Assembly: GCA_028280415.1 (NCBI GenBank)
Contig: JANQLV010000016.1
Coordinates: forward strand, 1-64,000
Reading direction: 5' to 3'
DNA: 64,000 nt
From: Saprospiraceae bacterium
GTDB lineage: Bacteria > Bacteroidota > Bacteroidia > Chitinophagales > Saprospiraceae
This document shows positions 37,328 to 44,721 of this stretch, piece after piece. Both the position numbers and the translations under genes were made by a program. The notes under the pieces were generated by a model. That model did no database searches. It was not told the DNA's origin and was given only the letters and a program-made list of their open reading frames with translations. How positions within the stretch are numbered: position 1 is the stretch's first letter; every line of letters starts with the position of its first letter.

Positions 37328-39172
37328 TTACATTCGTTCGGGCATTTCAATGCCCAGTAAATCCATTGCTTTTTGTAAAACACTCCCGACCATTTTGCTC
37401 AACTTAAGTCTAAAGCTTCTTGCCGCAGGACTTTCAGCTGTAATAATTTTGCATTCGTGCCAGAATCGATGATAACTTCGGGCCAGGTCAAAACTAAAAC
37501 TGGCAATGATAGAAGGATCAAGCTGTTCGGCAGCCTGACTGATCATTTCCGGAAATTTGTATAATTGTACCAAAAGTTCTCTTTCCGCATTAGCCAAGGC
37601 GTCATAATCTACTGAGTCCGAAAAATCTGATTGATCGGCTTTTCGCAAAACACTCTTGATCCGAACAAAGGCATTCTGAATGTAGGGTCCGGTATCTCCC
37701 TGCAAGTCAACCGATTCCTGGGGATTGAAAACCATTCGTTTTTGAGGGTTTACCTTTAAGATAAAATATTTCAAGGCAGCAAGACCAATTTTCCGATAAA
37801 TGCCTTCTCTTTCTACCTTTGGCAGGTCATCCAGATCCCCTCTTTCCAAAGAACCATTCCGGGCCTCTCCGATCACTTCGGCAATTAAATCATCTGCATC
37901 TACTACGGTCCCTTCTCTGGATTTCATTTTACCCGTCGGTAAATCTATCATCCCGTAGGACAAATGGTGCAGACCCTCGGAATATGGTGCCTTCAATCTT
38001 TTCATAATTTCGAAAAGCACTTTGAAGTGATAATTCTGCTCATCCCCCACAACATAAACCATCTGTTTAGTTCCAAAATCTTTATATCTCAATTCGGCTG
38101 TCCCAATATCCTGCGTCATATAAACAGAGGTTCCGTCACTCCGCAATACCAGTTTGTGATCCAGTTTTGCATCTTCCAGATCAATCCAGACAGAATTATC
38201 ATCTTTTTTATAAAAAATTCCATCCTCTAGTCCTTTTTCAATGAAATCTTTTCCCAAAAGATAGGTATCCGATTCGTAATAAAGCTTGTCAAAACTAACT
38301 CCCAGGCTTTTATAGGTCTGTTCAAAACCACTATATACCCAGTTATTCATCTGAGCCCATAGAGCTCTTGCCTCTGGTTCATTAGCTTCCCAGGCGAGTA
38401 ATAAATCCTTGGCGGCTCTACCCAGTTCGCTGTATTCGTTGAAATATTGCTTTTCGTATTTTTTAAAAAAATCGGCTATTTCTTGTCCCTCTTTCTTTTT
38501 GGATTCAAAAAGCTTTTCAGCAGTTTCGCTCTTTTGCCATTCGGTGTATTCTTCGGTCAATTTCTGCTGAAAAAGCACATAGTATTTTCCGACCAGAGAA
38601 TCCCCTTTGGTTCCTGATGATTCGGGAGTCTCTCCATTTCCAAATTTTTGCCAGGCAATCATCGACTTGCAAATCGCAATGCCTCTATCATTGATGATCT
38701 GAACCTTAACAACTTCGTTGCCAGCAGCCTCGTGGATTTTGGAGCAGGACCAACCGAGCAGTATATTCCTGATATGACCAAGGTGAAGGGGTTTATTGGT
38801 ATTGGGTGAAGAAAATTCAACCATCACTTTATTTCCGGTAGCGAGTTGTGTTCCATAATCCGCCTTCCCGGCAGAATCCTCTAAAAAAGATTTCCAATAG
38901 GCATCATCAATGACGAGATTCAGAAATCCTTTGATCACATTAAAAGCAGCAAGTTCATTAATATTTTCTACCAGATACCGTCCCAGTTCTTCGGCAATTT
39001 CATCGGGTTTTTTCTTCGCAATTTTGGCAAAGGGAAATGTAACAACCGTAAAGTCTCCCTCAAATTCTTTTCTCGTTGCATTCAATGTAATTTGTTGCTC
39101 ATTGATTTTGGCATCATAGAGCTCCGCTATTCCATTGATTACTCCCTGTTGTATGATTGTTATAATGTTCAT
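37328..39172 (-). CDS. argS: Arginyl-tRNA synthetase
   Basis: A 614-residue class Ia synthetase. The N-terminal Add-1 domain (about 1-110) is followed by VEFSSPNTNKPLHLGHIRN with the HLGH form of the HIGH motif, the KMKSREGTVV loop in place of KMSKS, and a DALR anticodon-binding domain with the final LGIEMPERM. The enzyme ligates arginine to tRNA-Arg and needs the tRNA for activation. Length and domain order are normal for Bacteroidota. Confidence 0.96.
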   Translation of the reverse strand: MNIITIIQQGVINGIAELYDAKINEQQITLNATRKEFEGDFTVVTFPFAKIAKKKPDEIAEELGRYLVENINELAAFNVIKGFLNLVIDDAYWKSFLEDSAGKADYGTQLATGNKVMVEFSSPNTNKPLHLGHIRNILLGWSCSKIHEAAGNEVVKVQIINDRGIAICKSMIAWQKFGNGETPESSGTKGDSLVGKYYVLFQQKLTEEYTEWQKSETAEKLFESKKKEGQEIADFFKKYEKQYFNEYSELGRAAKDLLLAWEANEPEARALWAQMNNWVYSGFEQTYKSLGVSFDKLYYESDTYLLGKDFIEKGLEDGIFYKKDDNSVWIDLEDAKLDHKLVLRSDGTSVYMTQDIGTAELRYKDFGTKQMVYVVGDEQNYHFKVLFEIMKRLKAPYSEGLHHLSYGMIDLPTGKMKSREGTVVDADDLIAEVIGEARNGSLERGDLDDLPKVEREGIYRKIGLAALKYFILKVNPQKRMVFNPQESVDLQGDTGPYIQNAFVRIKSVLRKADQSDFSDSVDYDALANAERELLVQLYKFPEMISQAAEQLDPSIIASFSFDLARSYHRFWHECKIITAESPAARSFRLKLSKMVGSVLQKAMDLLGIEMPERM

Positions 39173-39319
39173 TTTGAGTTTCTTCTTGTTCAGTTTTCGT
39201 AAAAACGATTTACAGGCTTTGTGCAGCTACGGATATAGGTAGTTGAGATAAATTCGAAATTCTGCGCAAATTTATCTTTTATACTTGACAGGAAGAAGTT
39301 TTGAGAACACTTTCTAGGC

Positions 39320-39757
39320 TCAGGCCCGGGGGATCGATTTTTTGAGAAAGATTTTCCCGGGAATACAACTGGAAAAGCTAGTTACTCCTTGCCAATGTCC
39401 TTCCAACCTCAGCGCACTGCCGGTTTGTTTCAACAATAGTTGATAGGACTTAATACACCATTCCATTCCTTCCAGTTCCTCGTGGCTAATAATTCTATCA
39501 TCTTTAATTTGCAAGTATACATCGCTGAACAGCGTTCCGGAAATTTCCATTTCAGCATAAATACTATCCACGAATACGTAGGATTTCCCGATAATAGAAT
39601 CTCCTTTTTGATAAATCCAGAGTTCGAGAATATATTCGGAACGGTATCCACCTTCATCCTGCGTAATAGTCCCTCTCCAATAGCCATTGATATCCTGGGC
39701 GGAAGCAAGAAAGAAAAGAAAACAGAATATGATGGAGCAAAATAAAGTTCTAATCAT
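39320..39757 (-). CDS. Small secreted protein, function unknown
   Basis: A 145-residue protein from the ATG at 39757, which starts the signal peptide (MIRTLFCSIIFCFLFFLASAQ); an ATG six codons upstream is also possible. The mature part looks like a small beta-barrel (GYWRGTITQDEGGYRSEY, LELWIYQKGDSIIGKSY, LRLEGHWQGV), reminiscent of lipocalin-like or PepSY-free domains that bind small molecules, but I recognise no family. Two Cys (WCIK, SSCIPG) could pair. It lies alone between argS and rsmD on the same strand. Confidence 0.55.
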   Translation of the reverse strand: MIRTLFCSIIFCFLFFLASAQDINGYWRGTITQDEGGYRSEYILELWIYQKGDSIIGKSYVFVDSIYAEMEISGTLFSDVYLQIKDDRIISHEELEGMEWCIKSYQLLLKQTGSALRLEGHWQGVTSFSSCIPGKIFLKKSIPRA

Positions 39758-39870
39758 AAGATAGCCAGGATACATTTAAGTTATAAAAATAACTGAAATC
39801 CGTAATAAATGTTGTTAAAAGAAGAATTGTTTTTGGAAGAACCAATAGATAAAAAGGAAAGCGCTGTTTA

Positions 39871-40413
39871 TTAAGTCTTTGTAAAAATGCTAAAGATGGT
39901 TTTTCCGTAGTTGCGTTCCTTATGGTAATTGGGATGATCTTTGAAATCGTGGTTCGGATTATGTTCCAGGACCAACCATCCATCTTCTTTTAAAAGATCA
40001 TTTTCAAAAATCACATCGGGAATGGTATCGAGATTTGGCAATGGATAAGGTGGTCCGGCAAAGATGTAATCGTATTGGCGAGTGGTAGTTTTGATAAACT
40101 TAAATACATCGGCCTTATAGATTTTCAAAAAGGGCTCAATCTCCAGCAGTTTAGCTGTTTTTTTGACAAAAGCTACACAAGGGCCAAATTTATCGACATA
40201 AGTAACATCCTTACAACCTCTGGATATAAATTCGTAGCTATGGCTTCCCGTTCCTCCGAAAAGATCCAAAACGCTAATGTCTTCTATCTCAAAATTATTA
40301 TAAATGATGTTGAAAAGTCCTTCCTTTGCAAAATCAGTAGTCGGTCTGGTGGGCCAGTTTTTTGCCGGTGGATTAAATCTTCTTCCCTTGAATTTCCCCC
40401 CAATTATACGCAT
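39871..40413 (-). CDS. rsmD: RsmD-family 16S rRNA (guanine-966-N2) methyltransferase
   Basis: A 180-residue SAM-dependent methyltransferase that modifies G966 of 16S rRNA. The start MRIIGGKFKGRRFNPP and RPTTDFAKEGLFNII are typical of RsmD; motif I is LDLFGGTGSHSYEF (about 49-62). The catalytic (D/N)PP(Y/F) motif reads GPPY: Gly120 replaces the usual Asp/Asn. The codon GGA differs from both Asp codons at two positions, so a single sequencing error does not explain it. It overlaps the upstream DUF3822 gene by 10 nt and is in a three-gene minus-strand operon. Confidence 0.85.
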   Translation of the reverse strand: MRIIGGKFKGRRFNPPAKNWPTRPTTDFAKEGLFNIIYNNFEIEDISVLDLFGGTGSHSYEFISRGCKDVTYVDKFGPCVAFVKKTAKLLEIEPFLKIYKADVFKFIKTTTRQYDYIFAGPPYPLPNLDTIPDVIFENDLLKEDGWLVLEHNPNHDFKDHPNYHKERNYGKTIFSIFTKT

Positions 40414-41255
40414 AACTTTGAGCAGTATAAGTTAAAATAATGATGGCTCGTTTGTTTTTTCAATCTCGGACCAAAATTAAGAAAACTGGGAAGTTGAATA
40501 AAATGAATATGCCGGATATAACGATAGATCAACCTGTAAATCTCAGAGTTTTCCGTAATTTGTCCGCAGAGATATAATGGAACCGTTTCCGGTTTCAACT
40601 TAAACTGATCAAATACCAGCATTGTAAAATAAATAAAATCATTAGAAGTCTTGAAAGAATAGATATTGCTAAAAAGCAAATCCTGATCTTCGAAAAGTAC
40701 AATTTGAAACTGATTTCCAATGATATTGAGATAAACCTGAAAACCCTGCCGGTGTTTAGACAATTCGTGAGTCCCGCTAATGAATAGAGTAGCCGTATGT
40801 AATATACGCGCTCCGGGGAAATAACTATCCAGCATGTTTTTGAGTCCCTGATCAATCCGGTAAATATTTTTGATATCCAGTTCGCGAATATCATCTACCT
40901 GAATTGTACTTTCAGGGATATCTGCTATGAGTTTCTCCAGGTATATAGCTTGTTGTGCCGGGTCATACAAGCGAGCGGGAACCAGGGTATTATGATCATT
41001 AATAATTGCGACCAATTTTTGCCGGAAAGTGGATTTGAGCAGTGCATCCCGGGTATAAACATCATGTACCAGGGTTTTGGAAGTATTCGTTTCCCGGGAA
41101 GGATGTACATAGCTTTTAAGAAGCTGAACTTTCTGCTGATCCTGATCAAAAGCCAGAAAAGAAAATCTGTCTGCACCTACAAGTGCAGACAGATTATAGG
41201 AGGAGATTGCATTTTTTACAAAGGATTCTTCGTATATATCGATGCTTATTCCCAA
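40404..41255 (-). CDS. DUF3822 family protein
   Basis: A 283-residue cytoplasmic protein of a Bacteroidota-specific family (DUF3822) usually encoded next to rsmD. The fold resembles the actin/FtsA ATPase superfamily in overall layout: short beta-strands and helices such as LSALVGADRFSFLAFDQD and FQVYLNIIGNQFQIVLFED. I see no catalytic motif. Both ends overlap neighbours by 10 nt (rsmD downstream, a membrane protein upstream), so the three are translationally coupled. A role linked to ribosome or wall assembly is only guessed from context. Confidence 0.7.
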   Translation of the reverse strand: MGISIDIYEESFVKNAISSYNLSALVGADRFSFLAFDQDQQKVQLLKSYVHPSRETNTSKTLVHDVYTRDALLKSTFRQKLVAIINDHNTLVPARLYDPAQQAIYLEKLIADIPESTIQVDDIRELDIKNIYRIDQGLKNMLDSYFPGARILHTATLFISGTHELSKHRQGFQVYLNIIGNQFQIVLFEDQDLLFSNIYSFKTSNDFIYFTMLVFDQFKLKPETVPLYLCGQITENSEIYRLIYRYIRHIHFIQLPSFLNFGPRLKKQTSHHYFNLYCSKLCV

Positions 41256-41854
41256 TTTCCGGTCAGGTTAGGAGCATTTAAGTCACCAAACTTGATATAT
41301 GATTTAGGATCATAAGTAGCATCATAGCGAGAGAATCGCGCATCAGAATACTTCTCTCCCATATAGTTCTCTTTTCGAGTTTTAACCTCCAAAACATTTA
41401 CCAGGGTTTGCTGGTAGGTAATGGTATCAGCTGTAATCTCAAAAGTTTCTCCATTTCCATAAGGGACATAGCGTAAAGAATCCAGGCTAATCTTGTAATC
41501 TTTACTTTTACTGTTGAACTCTGCGATACGATCCATCACTGGAGTATAAGAAGTATCATAAGTAATGGTAGGATCATTTGGATCATCCGGATTTCCCAAA
41601 ACGGAAATAGTCATTATTTTTCCATTTCTTAGAACATATTCCAAACTGTCGAAATCAGGCGCATAACCTTCTCCGTTACTAGCTTCTCTAAAAAGTTCCT
41701 GTGCAGACCTGATAGCTTTTAAACGGTTGATTACCGCATTATCTCTTTTTGTTTTTTCGGCATTGAAGGCGATAGGTTCCTGAATACTGGAAGTAAGCGT
41801 CCATACCAATACACAAATAACTAGGAATAAAACTAAGTTGATGATTACTCTCAT
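41246..41854 (-). CDS. Membrane-anchored protein of unknown function
   Basis: A 202-residue protein with one N-terminal membrane helix (IINLVLFLVICVLVWTL, about 4-20) and a periplasmic-type remainder. The segment AINRLKAIRSAQELFREASNGEGYAPDFDSL (in part, about 43-70) is a helix-plus-loop reminiscent of pilin-like or cell-division periplasmic proteins in Bacteroidota. It is first in the operon with DUF3822 and rsmD, overlapping DUF3822 by 10 nt. I do not recognise a named family. Confidence 0.6.
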   Translation of the reverse strand: MRVIINLVLFLVICVLVWTLTSSIQEPIAFNAEKTKRDNAVINRLKAIRSAQELFREASNGEGYAPDFDSLEYVLRNGKIMTISVLGNPDDPNDPTITYDTSYTPVMDRIAEFNSKSKDYKISLDSLRYVPYGNGETFEITADTITYQQTLVNVLEVKTRKENYMGEKYSDARFSRYDATYDPKSYIKFGDLNAPNLTGNWE

Positions 41855-41902
41855 ATTGATTAGAAATTTTCGTTTGTTACACGCAATAATACTATTTTTT
41901 CT

Positions 41903-42118
41903 TTAAAAAATAATAGGCATGAAGAGAATATTGATATAGAAATAACATTGAGGATTCAGGAAATCAATATTCTTTTTCACATAAACGGCAATCACAGAAG
42001 AAGCAATCAGGAAATAATTTGATGCGCCTTGAAAGGTTGATGATGAAAAAGGTGATTTTGGTGTGTAAAGGGAAGAAATGGTATTAAACGACCTCTTTTT
42101 TAAAATGGTGTTCACCAA
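41903..42118 (-). CDS. Possible AtpZ/AtpI-like small membrane protein
   Basis: A 71-codon frame starting with TTG at 42118, overlapping the end of bactofilin by 35 nt. The peptide has the shape of the AtpZ family: a PKSPFSSSTFQGASNYFLIASS opening, a membrane helix, a VKKNIDFL turn (AtpZ often has GKKLDEWL) and a second hydrophobic stretch (YFYINILFMPIIF). In many Bacteroidota, bactofilin precedes atpZ and the ATP synthase genes, but atpB is not here. It may be a degenerate copy or chance. Confidence is low. Confidence 0.3.
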   Translation of the reverse strand: MVNTILKKRSFNTISSLYTPKSPFSSSTFQGASNYFLIASSVIAVYVKKNIDFLNPQCYFYINILFMPIIF

Positions 42119-42485
42119 TCAGGCATTCACCGCTATAGGATGCGCCCTCGTCAACAACCATTTTTTTGGCCCTGATTTTACCTTTGATAAAGGCACTGCT
42201 TAAAAGGTGCAATAAACCTCGAACGTTTAATTCTCCTTCGATCTTCCCTTTAATACTGGATTCGGAACAGTTAACAGTCCCTTCGATTTTTCCGGTTTCT
42301 CCCATTACAAGTTTTCGGGATTTTACTTCTCCATTGATGATACCATCAATGCGCAAATCCATGGTACTGGAAAAAGTGCCTTCGATCACTGTACCTTTAG
42401 CGATAATGCAGGATGTCTCATCAATTGGAGGAGTAGTTGAAGCTGTAGTTTTTGGACTTTCGTACTTATTTTTACCTTTGAACAT
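42084..42485 (-). CDS. Bactofilin (polymer-forming cytoskeletal protein)
   Basis: A 133-residue bactofilin. A short variable N-terminus precedes the central DUF583 beta-helix (about 23-125), visible as repeated short strands with Gly every turn (IIAKGTVIEGTFSSTMDLRI, VMGETGKIEGTVNCSESSIK, GKIEGELNVRG). Bactofilins assemble nucleotide-independent filaments that position wall or appendage machinery. Length is typical. It is divergent from tsaD across 166 bp. Confidence 0.88.
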   Translation of the reverse strand: MFKGKNKYESPKTTASTTPPIDETSCIIAKGTVIEGTFSSTMDLRIDGIINGEVKSRKLVMGETGKIEGTVNCSESSIKGKIEGELNVRGLLHLLSSAFIKGKIRAKKMVVDEGASYSGECLIGEHHFKKEVV

Positions 42486-42651
42486 GTAAAGGTTGTTAAA
42501 GGGTTAGAAAATGAAATTCAGTGGTGTGTGTGTAAAAAACAAAAAGCTGTTTTTATGTATTAGTAATAATTTTCATTCTTCAAGCCAAATTTAAAAAAAT
42601 ATTATTTAAAAAAAGGCAAAGTGTCTAATAAAAATTAAAAATATTTTTAAT

Positions 42652-43653
42652 ATGAGCATTATCCTGCTAGGGATCGAGTCTTCCTGTGATGATACCTCGG
42701 CTGCAATCATAAAAGATGGAGAAATACTAAGCAATTGCGTAGCGAATCAAACGATTCATCAAAAGTATGGGGGTGTGGTCCCAGAGGTGGCCTCAAGGGC
42801 TCATCAGGTCAATATCATACCGGTGGTTGATCAAGCTATTCAGCAAGCAGGTATTGAGAAGCAGGATATCTCGGCCATTGCCTTTACCAGAGGACCGGGG
42901 CTGATTGGTTCGCTGATCGTTGGCGTATCTTTCGCAAAATCCCTTGCCCTGAGTCTTGGCGTTCCAATTATCGAAGTTAATCATATGCAAGCCCATGTAC
43001 TTGCGCATTTTGCCGAAGACCCAAAACCCAATTTTCCCTTCCTTTGCCTGACCGTCTCCGGTGGACATACTCAGATCGTGTTGGTGAAAAGCCATCTGGA
43101 AATGGAAGTCCTTGGAGAAACCATTGATGATGCCGCTGGTGAAGCATTTGACAAAACCGGAAAACTGATGGGGCTGAGTTATCCAGCCGGACCTCTAATC
43201 GATAAATTAGCCAAAAATAGAAAGGCCATTTATGATTTTCCCGAGCCTAATATTCCCGGACTCAACTTTAGCTTTAGTGGTTTGAAAACTTCTATTCTTT
43301 ATTTCCTGAAGAAAAACCTGAAAGATGATCCCGACTTCATTGATAATAACAAGGAAGATATTTGTGCTTCGGTACAGGAACGGATTGTCAGTATATTGAT
43401 GAAGAAACTGGAGCGGGCCGCCAAACAAACCGGTATAAAAGAAATTGCCATTGCAGGAGGTGTTTCGGCCAATTCAGGTTTGCGAAATACATTAACTAGT
43501 TTTGGAGAGCGCCTGGGATGGAACACCTATATTCCCAAATTCGAATTCTGTACCGATAATGCTGCAATGATTGCCGTTACGGGCTATTATAAATATATGA
43601 ATGATGAATTTGCGGAACAGGATATTGCACCAACCGCAAGATATAGATTCTAG
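42652..43653 (+). CDS. tsaD: tRNA threonylcarbamoyladenosine synthase TsaD
   Basis: A 333-residue ASKHA-fold enzyme that, with TsaB/TsaE, transfers threonylcarbamoyl to A37 of ANN-decoding tRNAs. The opening LGIESSCDDTSAAI, the metal-binding HMQAHVLAH (His about 110 and 114), LTVSGGHTQIVLV and the C-terminal FCTDNAAMIA are characteristic. Full length. A bracketed imperfect hairpin (43653-43691) follows the stop codon. Confidence 0.97.
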   Translation: MSIILLGIESSCDDTSAAIIKDGEILSNCVANQTIHQKYGGVVPEVASRAHQVNIIPVVDQAIQQAGIEKQDISAIAFTRGPGLIGSLIVGVSFAKSLALSLGVPIIEVNHMQAHVLAHFAEDPKPNFPFLCLTVSGGHTQIVLVKSHLEMEVLGETIDDAAGEAFDKTGKLMGLSYPAGPLIDKLAKNRKAIYDFPEPNIPGLNFSFSGLKTSILYFLKKNLKDDPDFIDNNKEDICASVQERIVSILMKKLERAAKQTGIKEIAIAGGVSANSGLRNTLTSFGERLGWNTYIPKFEFCTDNAAMIAVTGYYKYMNDEFAEQDIAPTARYRF

Positions 43654-43691
43654 GCATTGGGGATGAGGTGATTCACCTGATGCCCAATACC
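43653..43691. repeat. Imperfect hairpin / dispersed intergenic repeat after tsaD
   Basis: Arms of about 19 nt (43653-43671 and 43673-43691) pair with three mismatches. The right arm, on the minus strand, contains TTGGGCATCAG, identical to part of the repeat tract at 28916-28926, and the left arm contains ATGAGGTG, as at 10815. There is no T-run. Confidence 0.45.
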
Positions 43692-43826
43692 TGAATGTAC
43701 TAAACGAGATTCGAAAATTGAGGTTCGAAATTCGAAAAAACGACGAAAAGCGTTCCGAATGATTTTTTAATTTCTAGTGATCATTGCCCCTGTGTTGTTT
43801 GGTCAGTACAGCTAAACCTTAAAGCC

Positions 43827-44555
43827 TCAAAATTCTTCGAGGAGTTTTTTCTTCATAGCCTGGAACTCTTCTTCGGTAATAACTCCAGTGGCTTTCAGGT
43901 CACCTAATTCTCTAAGTTTTCCAAGTACATCATTCGAATCTTCCTCTTCTACTTTAGGTACCGGTGGAGGGCTAACATCTTTCGCGGAACTTGGCTCGGA
44001 AAATCCGGCGGTCTTGGCTTCTTCCACATCTTCCTTTTTTGCCTTTTTATTCATCTCCTTTGCAACTTTTTTGCCTTTTTCGAATTTCTCCGTATAGTAC
44101 TTTCTCAATCGCTCGGGATCAAAATCGAGGATAGTACCGCCGGAACTAAAGTGCTTTTTGAAAACTTCTCCCAAAGCATAAGTAGACGCACCCGCAAAAA
44201 TAGAAACTGTAGCTCCGCCGATCATTGAGCCTACTCCGGGGATCAATTTAATAACACTCCCCGCCCCTATTCTGGCTAAAGTAGAACTGGTTAGAGAAGT
44301 TACAATAGCTTTACCCTGAGTTTCTTTAAAATCTACATCATAAACCCGACAAAGCTGTCGGATCATATCCAGCTGAAGCGCACTTACGGCAAAAATATCT
44401 GCGATAAGTACCGGGATCAAACCAGCGCCCATTGACCAAATGACATGATTTCGGATTATAGTATCTGCATGCTTGTTTCGATCATTATTACTATTACTCA
44501 TAACTGTCTTTTTTACTTGTTTTAATGCGGAATAAACAATTTTACGTTTTTTCAT
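43827..44555 (-). CDS. DUF697 membrane protein with C-terminal SHOCT domain
   Basis: A 242-residue protein. A DUF697/YcjF-like membrane region (about 33-140) contains IWSMGAGLIPVLIADIFAVSALQLDMIRQL and glycine-rich helices (IKLIPGVGSMIGGATVSIFAG). A charged linker with Pro-rich SPPPVPK follows. The last 30 residues are a SHOCT module (LRELGDLKATGVITEEEFQAMKKKLL). SHOCT domains usually mark membrane-associated oligomers; DUF697 proteins often accompany dynamin-like GTPases, but none is next to it. Function unknown. Confidence 0.75.
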   Translation of the reverse strand: MKKRKIVYSALKQVKKTVMSNSNNDRNKHADTIIRNHVIWSMGAGLIPVLIADIFAVSALQLDMIRQLCRVYDVDFKETQGKAIVTSLTSSTLARIGAGSVIKLIPGVGSMIGGATVSIFAGASTYALGEVFKKHFSSGGTILDFDPERLRKYYTEKFEKGKKVAKEMNKKAKKEDVEEAKTAGFSEPSSAKDVSPPPVPKVEEEDSNDVLGKLRELGDLKATGVITEEEFQAMKKKLLEEF

Positions 44556-44663
44556 TGTAAAAATGGATTTTTAACGCCAACAATATAGGTCCCGAATGCT
44601 TTGATAACCGCTTTTTCTCGACAACGGACGAAGATATTTCGACAGGTCTTTAACAATCAAAGA

Positions 44664-44707
44664 AATTCCAAATCCCAAGGCAGCAAGCTGCCTTGGGATT
44701 TGGAATT
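44664..44707 (-). terminator. Perfect 21-bp hairpin after the macroglobulin gene
   Basis: Arms 44664-44684 and 44687-44707 are exactly complementary with only two bases between them. It lies 14 nt past the stop codon of the macroglobulin gene, read on the minus strand, and is followed there by a U-rich stretch (UCUUUGAUUGUU), so termination is likely. Confidence 0.7.
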
Positions 44708-44721
44708 CAACATTTCCGGTT

